Positions 22,701 through 31,994 of a stretch of 64,000 nucleotides of DNA are shown piece after piece (the stretch's first letter is position 1; every line of letters starts with the position of its first letter). A program made the translations under genes and the position numbers. The stretch spans positions 372,001 to 436,000 of the forward strand of contig NW_026570305.1 of the NCBI RefSeq assembly GCF_019649055.1, in the 5' to 3' direction. The notes under the pieces were generated by a model. The model did no database searches. It had not been told where the DNA came from and saw only the letters and a list, made by a program, of their open reading frames with translations. The DNA is from Paramacrobiotus metropolitanus. Its lineage: Eukaryota > Tardigrada > Eutardigrada > Parachela > Macrobiotidae.

Positions 22701-25700
22701 CGTGTCGAGAGCGTGGCATATTTCTCTCATCCTCGCTGCGGCTGGGTGTGACTGGAACTTGTCCTGTATACTCTCTGGAAGAGTATACGGGAGCGGAGAC
22801 TGTGAGCGGGGAATTCTCTCTGTACTGTACCCCGGCTCAGCCCATCTGAACGCTGACGGCGGGTTCTTCTCTGGCTCTGTGGCCTCTCTGGGCTGACCGA
22901 CGGCCAGCTCTGGTTGCGCGGTTGAACGCTGCGCGTGAAACTGTGAATCTGAGCGCGCTGTCGCGTATGAGCTGCGGGAGGGAGAATCTGTCTGTCTGAC
23001 AAGGTGTGGTAGAGGTGAAGGATCTACTGTGGAGAAAGGGATTTTATGTGTTGTCATGTATTCGGCTAATGTTTTCACGAAGTGGCCTTTCTTCTTAGAC
23101 TGGGCAATGTTTTGGTCAAGACGCTTGCTGACTGCGAGCAGTTGAGCTTTCGTTAGATAGCTCAGCTGGTCTGTCAAAGATTCTGGCTCGGATGCCATGG
23201 ATCTACTGGAGCGATTCTTTTAATGTTTGGGAAAGGAATCTACATTTCTCTCTTCCTTATGTTCGGTAATGTGGGAAAAGAACCATTTGACTGGCGCCAG
23301 GCTAATGTAAGCTGCTCATTCTCTAACATATACAGTACTTATACTGTGATACGCACAAAACAAGATTGGGTGTGCCACGTGAGAAAGTATGTAATTTACA
23401 AAAGAAATAATATTTATCCTGAAAACTTATGTAATGTGTGTATAATTTTAATATCAGTAATGTGAGAAAGTTAAAACAACAATTGAGTTAGCGACTGCAA
23501 AACGACAAGATCGTCGGCTTCGATAACTTTAGCCGGCTTAGGTGGAAATATAAGTAATCAAATCCGACAAAATTGAAATTATGTTTTCACCAACTGCAAC
23601 ATGGTAGTAACTTACCCATTGATAATCGCGGTATGCGGTAATCTTTAAGGAAATCCGGTATTTCCGGTCCCTTATGAATGGCAAGGAAGACTTTCTGGTG
23701 GTGGGTGGAAGCGCGCGATGTGCAGGTGAGGCGCTTGACTTCCTTGGAAAGCCGTCTAGGTAATGTGGGGCGTAAGATTTTGGCAAGCGAGTCGGCGCCG
23801 GATAGAATTAAACTGGTCCGAAGTCCAGGAGCGCCATGCAACAGCAGCCGGTTAAACTGCTGTTCTAGTGGGATGGTTAATCCACCGTACCACGATGTAG
23901 CGGCTGTTAAGGCTAACTGACAATCAAAAGGCTGGCACGATCAGCAGCGATGCTGACCGGAAGTAAGGTGGCAATTACACAACTACTGTGTGGGAGATGA
24001 GATGATTCATCTCGAAGTGTTTACAAACAACAAACGCAAGACACGGCAGTCACGGCAAGATTCTTATTAGCAAGTACACAGGGCAAGAAGGCAAAAAGCA
24101 AGGTTAGCTAGCTGGCAAGGAGCAAATCCAAGAAATGATTCTAGTGCGCCAAAGTAAAAGTTAAGAGCATCGAGATTGTAGCGGTAAAGCGGTAAGACAA
24201 TGAGATGCTGATTCACATGATCTTAATGAGGAAGACAAGCAATGAATGAACCAATAACTGATGTAGAAAAGCAATAAACAATCCCAACTGGCGGTACTAA
24301 GATTTTCTATCGTTACAGTATAATTAATGTTTTACAGCACGCGTACGGCGTATGGTTTGCTGTGATTGTCTAGGATCTATAATAACGGCGGAAAGGGCAG
24401 TTGCACACTGTGCAACAGGTCTTCCGGTCCTTATCTGAACTGAACAAGAGCAAAACTTTCAGATTTTGCAGGAAAAAATTGTGCAGTTTTGCAGAGAGCT
24501 AATACGTACCATGCTGAAGGGTTTCGTAATTGATTCGAACATAATCGTCTCGGTCGGCCCGGCTCATTTCATGGTAGAAGCCCAGAGCGTGCATGACTTC
24601 GTGCTGCACATCACCCAGTTGTTGCAGGCATGCAGGTGCAAGGCGGATAATCTGTTCGCCTTCCGTAATGCGTCCAATATAAGAAGAGCATCTGGATAAT
24701 AGAGAGTGTCAGTTCAGAATACGAAAGGCGAATAGCACAAGCAACAGGTGTCGCCTTTTCACCGGTCCGGTACTTGCAGACGACAATTATTGCAAATGAC
24801 AATTGACTTCGTCACACTGTTCTACTTTTCGATTGCTAACCCTGTACTGCCGATAAATTTGAGATAATTAGGATGGTCCACGCGCTGGACGAATCGGTTA
24901 CAGTTATTAGTTGCTCCCGACATCTTTTGCAAAGCATTTTTAATAGTAACCTGTTGCTCGCCAGCTAACAAAAACAAAGCCAAGGAAACCAAAATAAGTA
25001 CCTGAACAACTTTAATATTCCCCTTTGTAGCACGTTTTGCTGAAAAAACTCACTAAATGTTTCGCTGATTTGGAACGGTATGAGTCCGTTAGGCCATCTT
25101 GAAAAGGACGTATCCAGAAAGTTAGCCAGTACACCGGTGACCTTAATGCAGCATGCGCGCTTAATTATGTATTAGCCATAAATAACCAGAATTAACGATA
25201 GCAGTCTGAATGTTTCATATTTCGTGCAGTCAGCTCTGGTGACATTTAACAGCTGCAATACAGCGACGATAATTACCAATCATAATATAAAGACGACTTA
25301 AACGATGGCACTTGCATTTTATAGAAAAATCAACATTGCTAAAGATACGGCACCAACGTTTAGCACATCTGCGTCCCGGTCGATGCCTTCAATATCGCCT
25401 TCGAGTAACTTCGTATTGTACAACAAGGTTACGGAATCTCGTCCATTGTGCGTAACAAGAATTTCCGGTGAAATGTATGATTTCCAGTCTGCAGTAATGT
25501 GGTTAGCGAAATACTGGAGAGTTTAGAAATAAACGTTTCAGAGTAGTTCCTTTGATAATTATTAACTTTGCAGTACTCTGTAACTAAATGTTTTCCACGT
25601 CCTTGGCGTTACTTAAAATCGGCTTCACCTTCAGGTATTTGGGAGGCAACCACTGCACAGATCCAAGCCAGTGTAACCCAAGCAGCTGCATCCAGGCAGG

Positions 25701-25719
25701 AATAAACAGGGACACGCAT
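16748..25719 (-). CDS. Astacin metalloprotease with 7-kb retrotransposon in one intron (possible C-terminal lectin)
   Basis: Exons on the minus strand: 25629-25719 (signal peptide), 25367-25488 (propeptide, LLEGDI), 25054-25141, 24841-24964, 24510-24691 and 16748-17032; phases agree at every junction. The protease domain shows HEVMHALGFYHE (zinc ligands and catalytic Glu of M12A) and the Met-turn SIMHY after GLPYDYA. The propeptide motif resembles the astacin aspartate switch FxGD with Leu for Phe. Exon lengths match the two astacin genes at 32-39 kb (124 bp, about 180 bp). The last intron (17033-24509) contains a gypsy element in the same orientation; without it the intron would be near 345 bp. 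If exon 16748-17032 is not spliced onward, a TAG at 16737-16739 ends the protein as a plain secreted astacin. If it is, the bulb-lectin exon follows. The protein is probably secreted. Confidence 0.7.
17191..17390 (-). repeat. Truncated 3' LTR
   Basis: This is 200 bp identical or nearly identical to 23837-24036. Its junction with integrase sequence at 17390/17391 marks an internal deletion. The GTAT immediately before it (17187-17190) may be the target duplication. Confidence 0.8.
17391..20679 (-). pseudogene. Gypsy pol: RT, RNase H and truncated integrase, frameshifted
   Basis: Frame 19234-20679 holds the RT N-terminal palm (FCCDLRGLNAVT, SLDFNAGF). The next stretch encodes the YIDD catalytic motif but is broken by shifts near 19280, 19216 and 19055. 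Frame 17597-18730 holds RNase H (TDASGVGVGAILEQ, VSEKELYAIV, SDHSALQYLL), the integrase HHCC zinc region and the first core Asp (SFDHVGPF). A shift near 17620 moves into the frame with TAFHPQSNTLAERF, and the core then ends at NNTKHSTTQQT where the left LTR begins. Pol lies in the -1 frame relative to gag-pro, with a 43-bp overlap at 20637-20679. Confidence 0.85.
20637..23198 (-). CDS. Gypsy Gag-protease with RS-rich tail
   Basis: This is an 853-residue open frame starting ATG at 23198. The N-terminal 45 residues look like a short helical SAP-like segment; capsid-like sequence follows (about residues 280-450). Next comes a long Arg/Ser/Asp-rich tract (SRSRD and DRSRSR repeats), a CCHC zinc knuckle (CPRCEDFTHSYKEC) and an aspartic protease motif VLIDTGAGCSI near residue 735. 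It is the only fully open frame of the element. The RS-rich tract next to the knuckle resembles splicing-factor RS domains and would be expected to bind RNA. Expression of pol would need a -1 shift near the end. Confidence 0.85.
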   Translation of the reverse strand: MASEPESLTDQLSYLTKAQLLAVSKRLDQNIAQSKKKGHFVKTLAEYMTTHKIPFSTVDPSPLPHLVRQTDSPSRSSYATARSDSQFHAQRSTAQPELAVGQPREATEPEKNPPSAFRWAEPGYSTERIPRSQSPLPYTLPESIQDKFQSHPAAARMREICHALDTCYTSEQRQAGRANTDELLNLSLIVAAECIQSAAQTKPAAETVQSPNVCIDHRADIKHEPATNTENRTQINSTHRNTSTYTLNAPVHNSIPEPAKSPADLTDLLRTLTMNNNSARLQAKDFKIEIFNNKPDYIITDFFQQFERAAAALNWDAGRKLQMLPNYLGDMPRRLFESLWQKNSHLPYDEWKAQFTKRFLPEDYELTKRMELSKKVYKKGADINAFLDEMELLFQQIDPLMPETYKVAEIQRAIADLPEYKRFLATSKTHTVSEFRSILTRLTIADRPAAGTETNPIEVNYITENKFRPSRDRSNSYQRTDRSRSRDEYRQNRYYQDRSRSRNRYTGADYRDKPQSGEFRRQAKPDRYRSPAPRAQERSGRFSSTDRSDRFRSKDRSDRSRSRDDSKRSSGQDYKRIDRKYIDFDSYRLQNGKLFCPRCEDFTHSYKECEDSHPDDRYKVARVCPADIKARVQENYDDYIKYNLAKKVTRTGVLTRKRMRPYGKGGPYGRQYDPPFVLKESEINTYNVQMHKDSIKILPSQSSPYANFSMPQTVSPVYVELNINNKKLPVLIDTGAGCSIISEVLAVQLNLDFRPFHNDAPKLRFATISEKFQAKNTYFSEITITFEHRTLQHYIFIVCDLPYENIILGNDFLKEHNLWINSYTGKLYFGVDSTKQKSTNCSVENVYFPMYRT
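23837..24317 (-). repeat. 5' LTR of the gypsy element
   Basis: The inner boundary is fixed by the adjacent primer-binding site at 23820-23836. The outer boundary at 24317 is inferred from the terminal CA (plus strand) followed by GTAT, which matches the base group before the left LTR. Only the inner 200 bp have a partner copy in the window, so the outer end is less certain. Confidence 0.6.
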
Positions 25720-25729
25720 TGCTGAGTCT

Positions 25730-26601
25730 AACCAACATAAAATATGTATGATAACTTTACTGAGCCTGCAACGTTACGTCCACACTTTGCTGCATTCGGA
25801 AAATACAGGTATTATGGAATAAAATTCCAAAATTATCTTTCACGAAGTTAAACAACAACATGTTAAATTTTCGTATGTACGTTGCACGAGATAAGGTTTC
25901 CGGTGGATGTCACCATTTGCAAAGAAATCAGTTTGACAATCTTTAGCTACATCAGACAGGCTCGTTACAACTTGACGATGTATCGGTGTATCCTGACGAC
26001 TTTTGCCGCAAAAGCACTGCTCAGCACATGATCGGTATCAAAAGACCCGCTTTGCGAGATATAAATCGCATGTTGCTGCTTTCGTTTGTTGGTTCATAAA
26101 GCTTCATATAAATGCGTATAAAGTGCGGAATACGTGTGCATTATTGAGCTGGATTAATCAATCCGGCATTTATAATGTAAAAATCCCTTTTTTTGTCCCT
26201 TAATTTGTGATAGAATAATGATTAGAATTTTTATCAAACCGTATCTGTACACGTGCGTGCCACATAACAGCAAACAAGGACAACACTTTTCGGTTTTATA
26301 CACTTCCAAAAAAAACATACAACTCATTGCAAATTGCTAACTGACAACAAAAAAATTCCCTTTTTCAATTTTGGCAACAAAAGACACAACAAAATTCCTG
26401 AATACAGTATCCAATAGCAGTGCCGTCCATAGAAAACCTTATCACAGACATCTCATAGTCACAAACAACAAAAAATAATCAACAACAGTAACGTATTACA
26501 CAGTATCAACAGAAGGTTTGATTCGTCTGTACCAGCCAGATCACTATCGCAGCTACCGTAAGTCAAGTGCCTGTAAAGATCATTTCAGCTGCCGCATTTG
26601 T
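25730..26601. other. Intergenic gap between the astacin and WDR5-like genes
   Basis: It presumably holds the astacin promoter (minus strand, right of 25719) and the WDR5-like 3' UTR. It is AT-rich, with no recognised ORF, repeat pair or clear polyadenylation signal that I would assign. Confidence 0.4.
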
Positions 26602-29600
26602 CTAGATCGATGGTTCCGTGGAGTCCGGTGTCCACAGGCAGACGTTGCGGTCCTTTTCCAGTCCGCCCGACGCGATACACGGCAAAAAGGGATGACACGC
26701 CGTCGACAACACTGCAACACCGGGTACAATAATGTATACGATAAATAAACATTTATTATGGCAAAAATGTACACACTTATGTGTACATAAATATGTACTC
26801 TGTTTGTGCATATTTATGCATTAATACCGATTATTAACCGGAACAGTTTACACATTTACATGTTACACTCTGTGTACAACATTATACAATAATTAATAAT
26901 GTGTAATTAACGGGAAATATTTGCGTATTTTTAACATTTACATTGCTAATACTCCTATTAATGTACGTCAGGAATCGGTGGTCACTGATATTCTACAATT
27001 ATTTGTTGTGAAGAGTCGTACCAGTATCCGAGTGAGCTTCCAGCCGATGCAGGATACGCGCCGAGTTAACATCCCAGACGTAAATCTGCAAAATGTCTCG
27101 CAAAATTTATGTGTGTTTGAAATTAAAACTCTTAGAAAGCGAATGCAATGCGAGTGTTAAAAATAGTATTTACACCTTAGCGCAACATGCTAGCTAGAAC
27201 AGAACAGAAATCTCTCGTCCTGTCAAATTTTAACGGAGGCAACTTTTTTCTTATGCTAATTTTTTGAGCGGTTTCTTTTCTGCGCTATTACAGATACGCA
27301 GGCAGAATAACTTCCAGAAAAAATCTGCCTGCAAAACAGATTTTTCAAATATTTGTTAGATGATCTACGCGAGAACTAAAAATCGAAGATTACAACGCAT
27401 TTCTCTATACAGTATCAAAATCATTTAGCCCAAGCCATTTTATTACAACTCTGCGCATCACATAAGTAAGTGCCACCACACTACGATACATCCACTTCGA
27501 CCACTTTCAACGCAAATACAGTACATGCGGCCGTATGCCTCAAGTTTTCAAACGAAGACTTAAGTGGTACAATTTATAACAAATACACAAACTAATATAC
27601 TGAAATAAATATAAAACTAGTAAGCACTTAGTTCATTCAAATCCACAAATAGCAACAAAAAAACATATCACAAAGCATATACGCGGAAAATATTGCATGA
27701 ATCAAAAGAGTGCGACTGTTAAATATAAATTAAAGTGACATATAGCTTGCGTCAACTGTAAAAAATCAACCACAGGGCTACGAAATAATTTTAGCGTGAA
27801 AAAACTGTACCAAATCTTAAAAGTTTGGGGATTCATCATATTTTGTAAAAGAAACTGCAAATGTACACCGGTAGCTTTTCTGACAGATACACACAACATA
27901 TGTGGAAAAATGTTAAATTTTTGGTGACCACTCCGTACACACCCTTTCACTCCGTACACAACCTTTTGCACTCCCTTTCATTCCGTGCACAACCTTTTTG
28001 CGCACTACCATTCACTCGGTGCACTACCAAACTTTTATATATATAACATATTTATATATATTATACTTAAATACTTGTAATCTATATTACTACAGAAAAG
28101 CAAAACTACAAAAAAAATATTACTACTTTTTTGCAATATCATGGGACCGTTCCGACGAAGACGTCCTGGTTGCTGAAAAACGTTGCTGTTCAAAATAAAA
28201 AAAAAACGGTCGAGATTGTGCGTTTTCTTTATTCCAGAAATAACTCTGCTGTGAAAAATTAAATAAATTAAAAGGTTGTGCACGGAATGAAAGGTAGCGC
28301 AAAAAGGTTGTGCACGGAATGAAAGGGAGTGCAAAAGGTTGTGTACGGAGTGAAAGGGTGTGAAAGGGTGTGTACGGAGTGGTCACCTAAATTTTTATAT
28401 ACTGTTCCGGAGTGATTTCCTATCTAAATTATTCAACGTGCGGCTCAATCAATCGAGCACACAAGATGCATGTGGTACGTACCTTATGGTCTTCCGATCC
28501 GGATACAATCCACGCGCTGGCAGCACCACTACCAGCCGTTTTCACGGTGAGAAAACTGGACGAAATGCAGAATGTGTCGTTCACGTGGCCTTGGAAAATC
28601 TTCTTGGCTTTGTTCCGCAAATAATCAGTCATCTTTATGGTTCCTATTAATATTTCAGAGCACGTATGTACTCATGAAAAAGGTACATTTAATGCTGTAT
28701 TACAGTACGAGAATCAACTAACTGCGACGTACAGAAAAAGCGCGTTCATAATTATGAAAATAAAATTAATCAGCCAATGAGTATTACAGCGAAGTTTCCT
28801 GCTGCCAATAAATAAAGAAACAGGGAAAGCACTTTAACATCCGAAAAATCCGCTATAAAATCAACAAAACAAATCCAAAGAATTAAAAAATATTATAAAT
28901 AAATTCTGGACACTTTAAATCGCCCAAATAGAAATATCAATTAGCACAGTAACCAATTATTAACGGATGCAGCCGATCAACTTAATAGTTAAATTATACA
29001 AAATATTTCCAGGTAGAATTATGCAGTTCAGACTTGCAGTAATATATTAAATATACAGGTAATTAATTATATGTAATTCGCAGGCTGGATTATATAAAAA
29101 GAAATTATCCACATTATGAAAAATAATTAATCGCAGATTCCAAGAATTTGGATAACGTTCTTCCAAAATGATTTCCCATTGGCAGAAGCGAAATTATTTG
29201 TATCAATACCATTCATGTGCGATGCCAGAATATAGCGGCCGTTGGGCGAGAATGTCGCGCATCCCACGGGAGGATTCTTCTGTTCCACCAGCGTTTTGAG
29301 CAGATTGCCCGTGGAGACGTCCCACATCCGGCACAGTCCATCGGTGCTGGCCGTCAGCACCACACTGCTGTCGCTGTGGAATTCCACCGACGACACCGGC
29401 GAGAAATGCGCCGTCGCAATACTCCGGACACTTTTGAACGTTCGCACATCCCACATTACCAGAGATCCGTCCTCGCCGCCCGTAGCAACCATATTTCCCT
29501 AAAAAATATTCGAAAGACATCCTGCTACATTTTACACAATTTCCTAAATTTTTAAAGTTGTTTCTATGTAATATATTTAATTTATCTTTTATGATAATTT

Positions 29601-30843
29601 CCATTTTTCTCCGAACTGAATTATGCACGCAGTAATTTGTGCGCATCAGACACCCATTTTCGTTTTCGAATGTAAGCCAGAATGCTGTGAATACACATTT
29701 TCAAAATTTTCTCCTTCGATCGTTCCTTGCAGCGACGAGTTTATAGATTTTTTTGTGGAATTTTCCACCTTGTCCAAACTAATTACGAAACAACTAAGGA
29801 CAAATTGTATAAAACATTAAATAATTATTGCAAAAAACATCTTTTACGAGTTTTAAAAAGTAAGTAACCTTTAAAAAATCAAAACTCTAGAAAGAATTCT
29901 TGAATCTCGATGCAAAAATAGTAACTGCTAAACCTGCACACTGCGCAAAAATACTGAATAAAAATTAACGGAATAGAAAATATTTCGGAGAGTCACAGAC
30001 TCAAGAAAATTAAACAGATGTCTGAAAACGAGGCAAAAAAAGGGTATACAAGAAAACTAAAATGACAGGGACTTTCTTTCCGTCAGAAAAGCGGAAAAAT
30101 TAAAATTTTAATTCATCCAAACTGCACAAAAAATTCTACAAGAAAAGACTGATATAAGTAAGAATCAAAATTAAAAACATATTGTATTTAAAGATAATTA
30201 ATCCAGTTCATCTGAAAAAACTGCTTTGTTAATTTGTAAAAAATCCCAGGAAAATTGTGCAGTACCTGTACATTCCAGCCGCAACTGAAGACACACATGG
30301 TGTGTCCCTTGAGCGTCCCAACCCGCCTGACACTGCCCGCATCCCACACCTTCCCCTTCTGATCATCCGCCACCGTCAGGAAGTACCGTCCATCCGCACA
30401 GAACTTGAGATCATTAATCCCCAACCCGTGCCCGATCACCTGCTTGACATTCCGCCCCGTCTCCACTTCCCACACAATCAGATTCCGATCCGCTCCCGCA
30501 CTGGCCACCACCCGCCCCTGGGGTGGAAGCGCACGGCCGATACCCCGCGCGTATGCCCCGCCAAACGGCGACAACTCCACGGCGTCGCGGGGTGGATGGG
30601 GACCGCCGGGGGCGCGGGCGAGGGGGCGACAGAGGGCGTCTGGTAACGGGGCCCCGGGGTGGAGCTGCGCAGGATGGAGACGTTGGCGTCCGCGGGGGCC
30701 GGTGGGGGTGGGAGGGGTTTGGTGCGCAGACGGAGATGCAGGGGGTGGCGGGGGAGGTTGGGGGGTTTGGGGGTGCGGAAGAGGGGCGGCTGCATGGGGA
30801 TCTCGGGGCTGAGGGGGCGCTCGGGTTTGGCCGTCCCCATCAT
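26602..30843 (-). CDS. WDR5-like WD40 repeat protein, five exons
   Basis: Exons are 30266-30843, 29210-29498, 28483-28643, 27022-27085 and 26602-26711, with in-phase GT-AG junctions. The product aligns along its length with WDR5 (will die slowly): LAGHTRGVSAVRFHP at the first blade, then GADRNLIVWEVETG, GLCRMWDVSTGN, FSPNGRYIL, WIVSGSEDHK and STACHPFLPCIASGGLEKD. Seven blades can be traced after a Pro-rich N-terminal tail. WDR5 proteins scaffold MLL/SET1 histone H3K4 methyltransferases in the nucleus. The start ATG has a CCACC context. Exon 1 needs a 1-base correction in a C run at about 30520-30523 (minus strand) to stay in frame. The conserved LWDY of blade 6 reads MTDY. Exon 1 is very GC-rich compared with its AT-rich introns. 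It is probably a divergent paralogue, possibly a pseudogene. Confidence 0.8.
27923..28387. mobile_element. MITE with long inverted repeats and 9-bp target duplication (Mutator-like)
   Basis: The ends GGTGACCACTCCGTACAC are inverted copies extending about 100 bp with minor differences; the right arm has one extra 10-bp step. TAAATTTTT flanks both sides (27914-27922 and 28388-28396). A 9-bp duplication with long TIRs points to the Mutator superfamily. The arms contain internal sub-repeats (CCGTRCACAACC). The 465-bp element has no ORF and lies in the third intron of the WDR5-like gene. Confidence 0.85.
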
Positions 30844-31994
30844 GGTGGGGTGGAGTGCGAAGGGGAGGAGGCAGTTAGTGGGGGATCATGCTGGGCGATC
30901 CGGGGACTGCAAGAGAAAACTGAAATTGACAGTATCCAAACAACACCAATCGCCAGGAGCAAGGGAAGCTAGCCAGCTGGGAGGGCTGCGATTCGAATTT
31001 GCGATCGAACGCCAGTGTTACCATACGAGGCCCACTCACGTAATGCACGATAATTCGGACGTCCGAAAAAAACTTCTCCTGCAAGAAACAGATTTTCGCA
31101 ATGGCGAAATGTTTAAACTCGAAAAAGCTGCATTATCAAAATCGCAACAAGAAATTAGAAAGCCAGAAAGTGATGACTGACACAGGAGATGATAAAAAAT
31201 ATTATTAAATTTTGTAAAAATTTAATAAGTCATAAAGGCAAGAAAGAAATGCGTCACGCTTTTCTTTGCAGTTTGCCTTCTTGAGCTATAGACATCACTA
31301 AGTGCCATCCGCAAGGGGTTTGCCAAAACGGCACCACAACGATAGTCACTGTCACTGGCTGAATTTGTAAAACACTTATTGATATTGTGGTTATAAACTT
31401 ATATTGTCATATTCAACTTTTAAGTAAATTATTACTGGTTTTCGTGTAAATTGAAGCACGCGGTAAAGAGCAACATTTGTTAATGTTGCAAGTTATACTT
31501 AATTATTGGCTTCATCACGACGTGTAGTCAAATTCAGCGTCTGATCGAAGTGAAGTTGCGGAACTTCCGGTAGAAGTATCGTACAGTAGAAATTTATTAG
31601 CCGGCGTGATGTGCGGCTTCTCAAGATTTACTTCTTTATTATCTTTAATACTCGGATACTAAATTATAATTTTTTGTTTTCCTGTAAGTAACTAATATAA
31701 AATATGCAGGGAACGAAATCTTGTGATACAGGCGCGTTATGAGTTGTAAACTCGCAGGTCGTAATGCATGAGCAATCAATGTTTGTAAATTTACAGACCA
31801 GACTTGCCCGTGAAAATTGTCATAAAGAATTTGTTACACTTATTGAAAATTGTCATAAAGAATTAAAGATTGACTAAACGACATACTTGATAGCGTAGAT
31901 TAATTAACAAAGACAGGGAACCCCTACTGTACATAATACATGTATTCACCCCCTCACGATTCTAACCCGAAACATCGGTACCTATTACAATTAG
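30844..31994. other. Intergenic gap upstream of the WDR5-like gene
   Basis: No conserved coding sequence is recognised. It presumably holds the WDR5-like promoter. A 20-bp direct repeat (GAAAATTGTCATAAAGAATT) occurs twice at about 31816 and 31846. Confidence 0.4.

Larger units (their letters stand above)
17191..24317 (-). mobile_element. Ty3/gypsy LTR retrotransposon, decayed
   Basis: Gene order on the minus strand is gag, protease, reverse transcriptase, RNase H and integrase, the Ty3/gypsy order. A 200-bp sequence is shared by 23837-24036 and 17191-17390. Next to the right copy, the minus strand reads TGGCGCTCCTGGAC, a primer-binding site starting TGG. The left copy joins directly to the middle of the integrase core, so the integrase C-terminus, polypurine tract and the 5' part of the 3' LTR have been deleted. 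The full 5' LTR probably extends to 24317 (TG...CA ends, 481 bp), giving a 4-bp duplication GTAT at 17187-17190 and 24318-24321. RT and integrase carry several frameshifts, so this copy cannot be autonomous. Confidence 0.85.

Noticed and set aside
30405-31180. Plus-strand Gly/Arg-rich ORFs
   Set aside because: They are shadows of the GC-rich minus-strand WDR5-like exon, and their composition is low-complexity.
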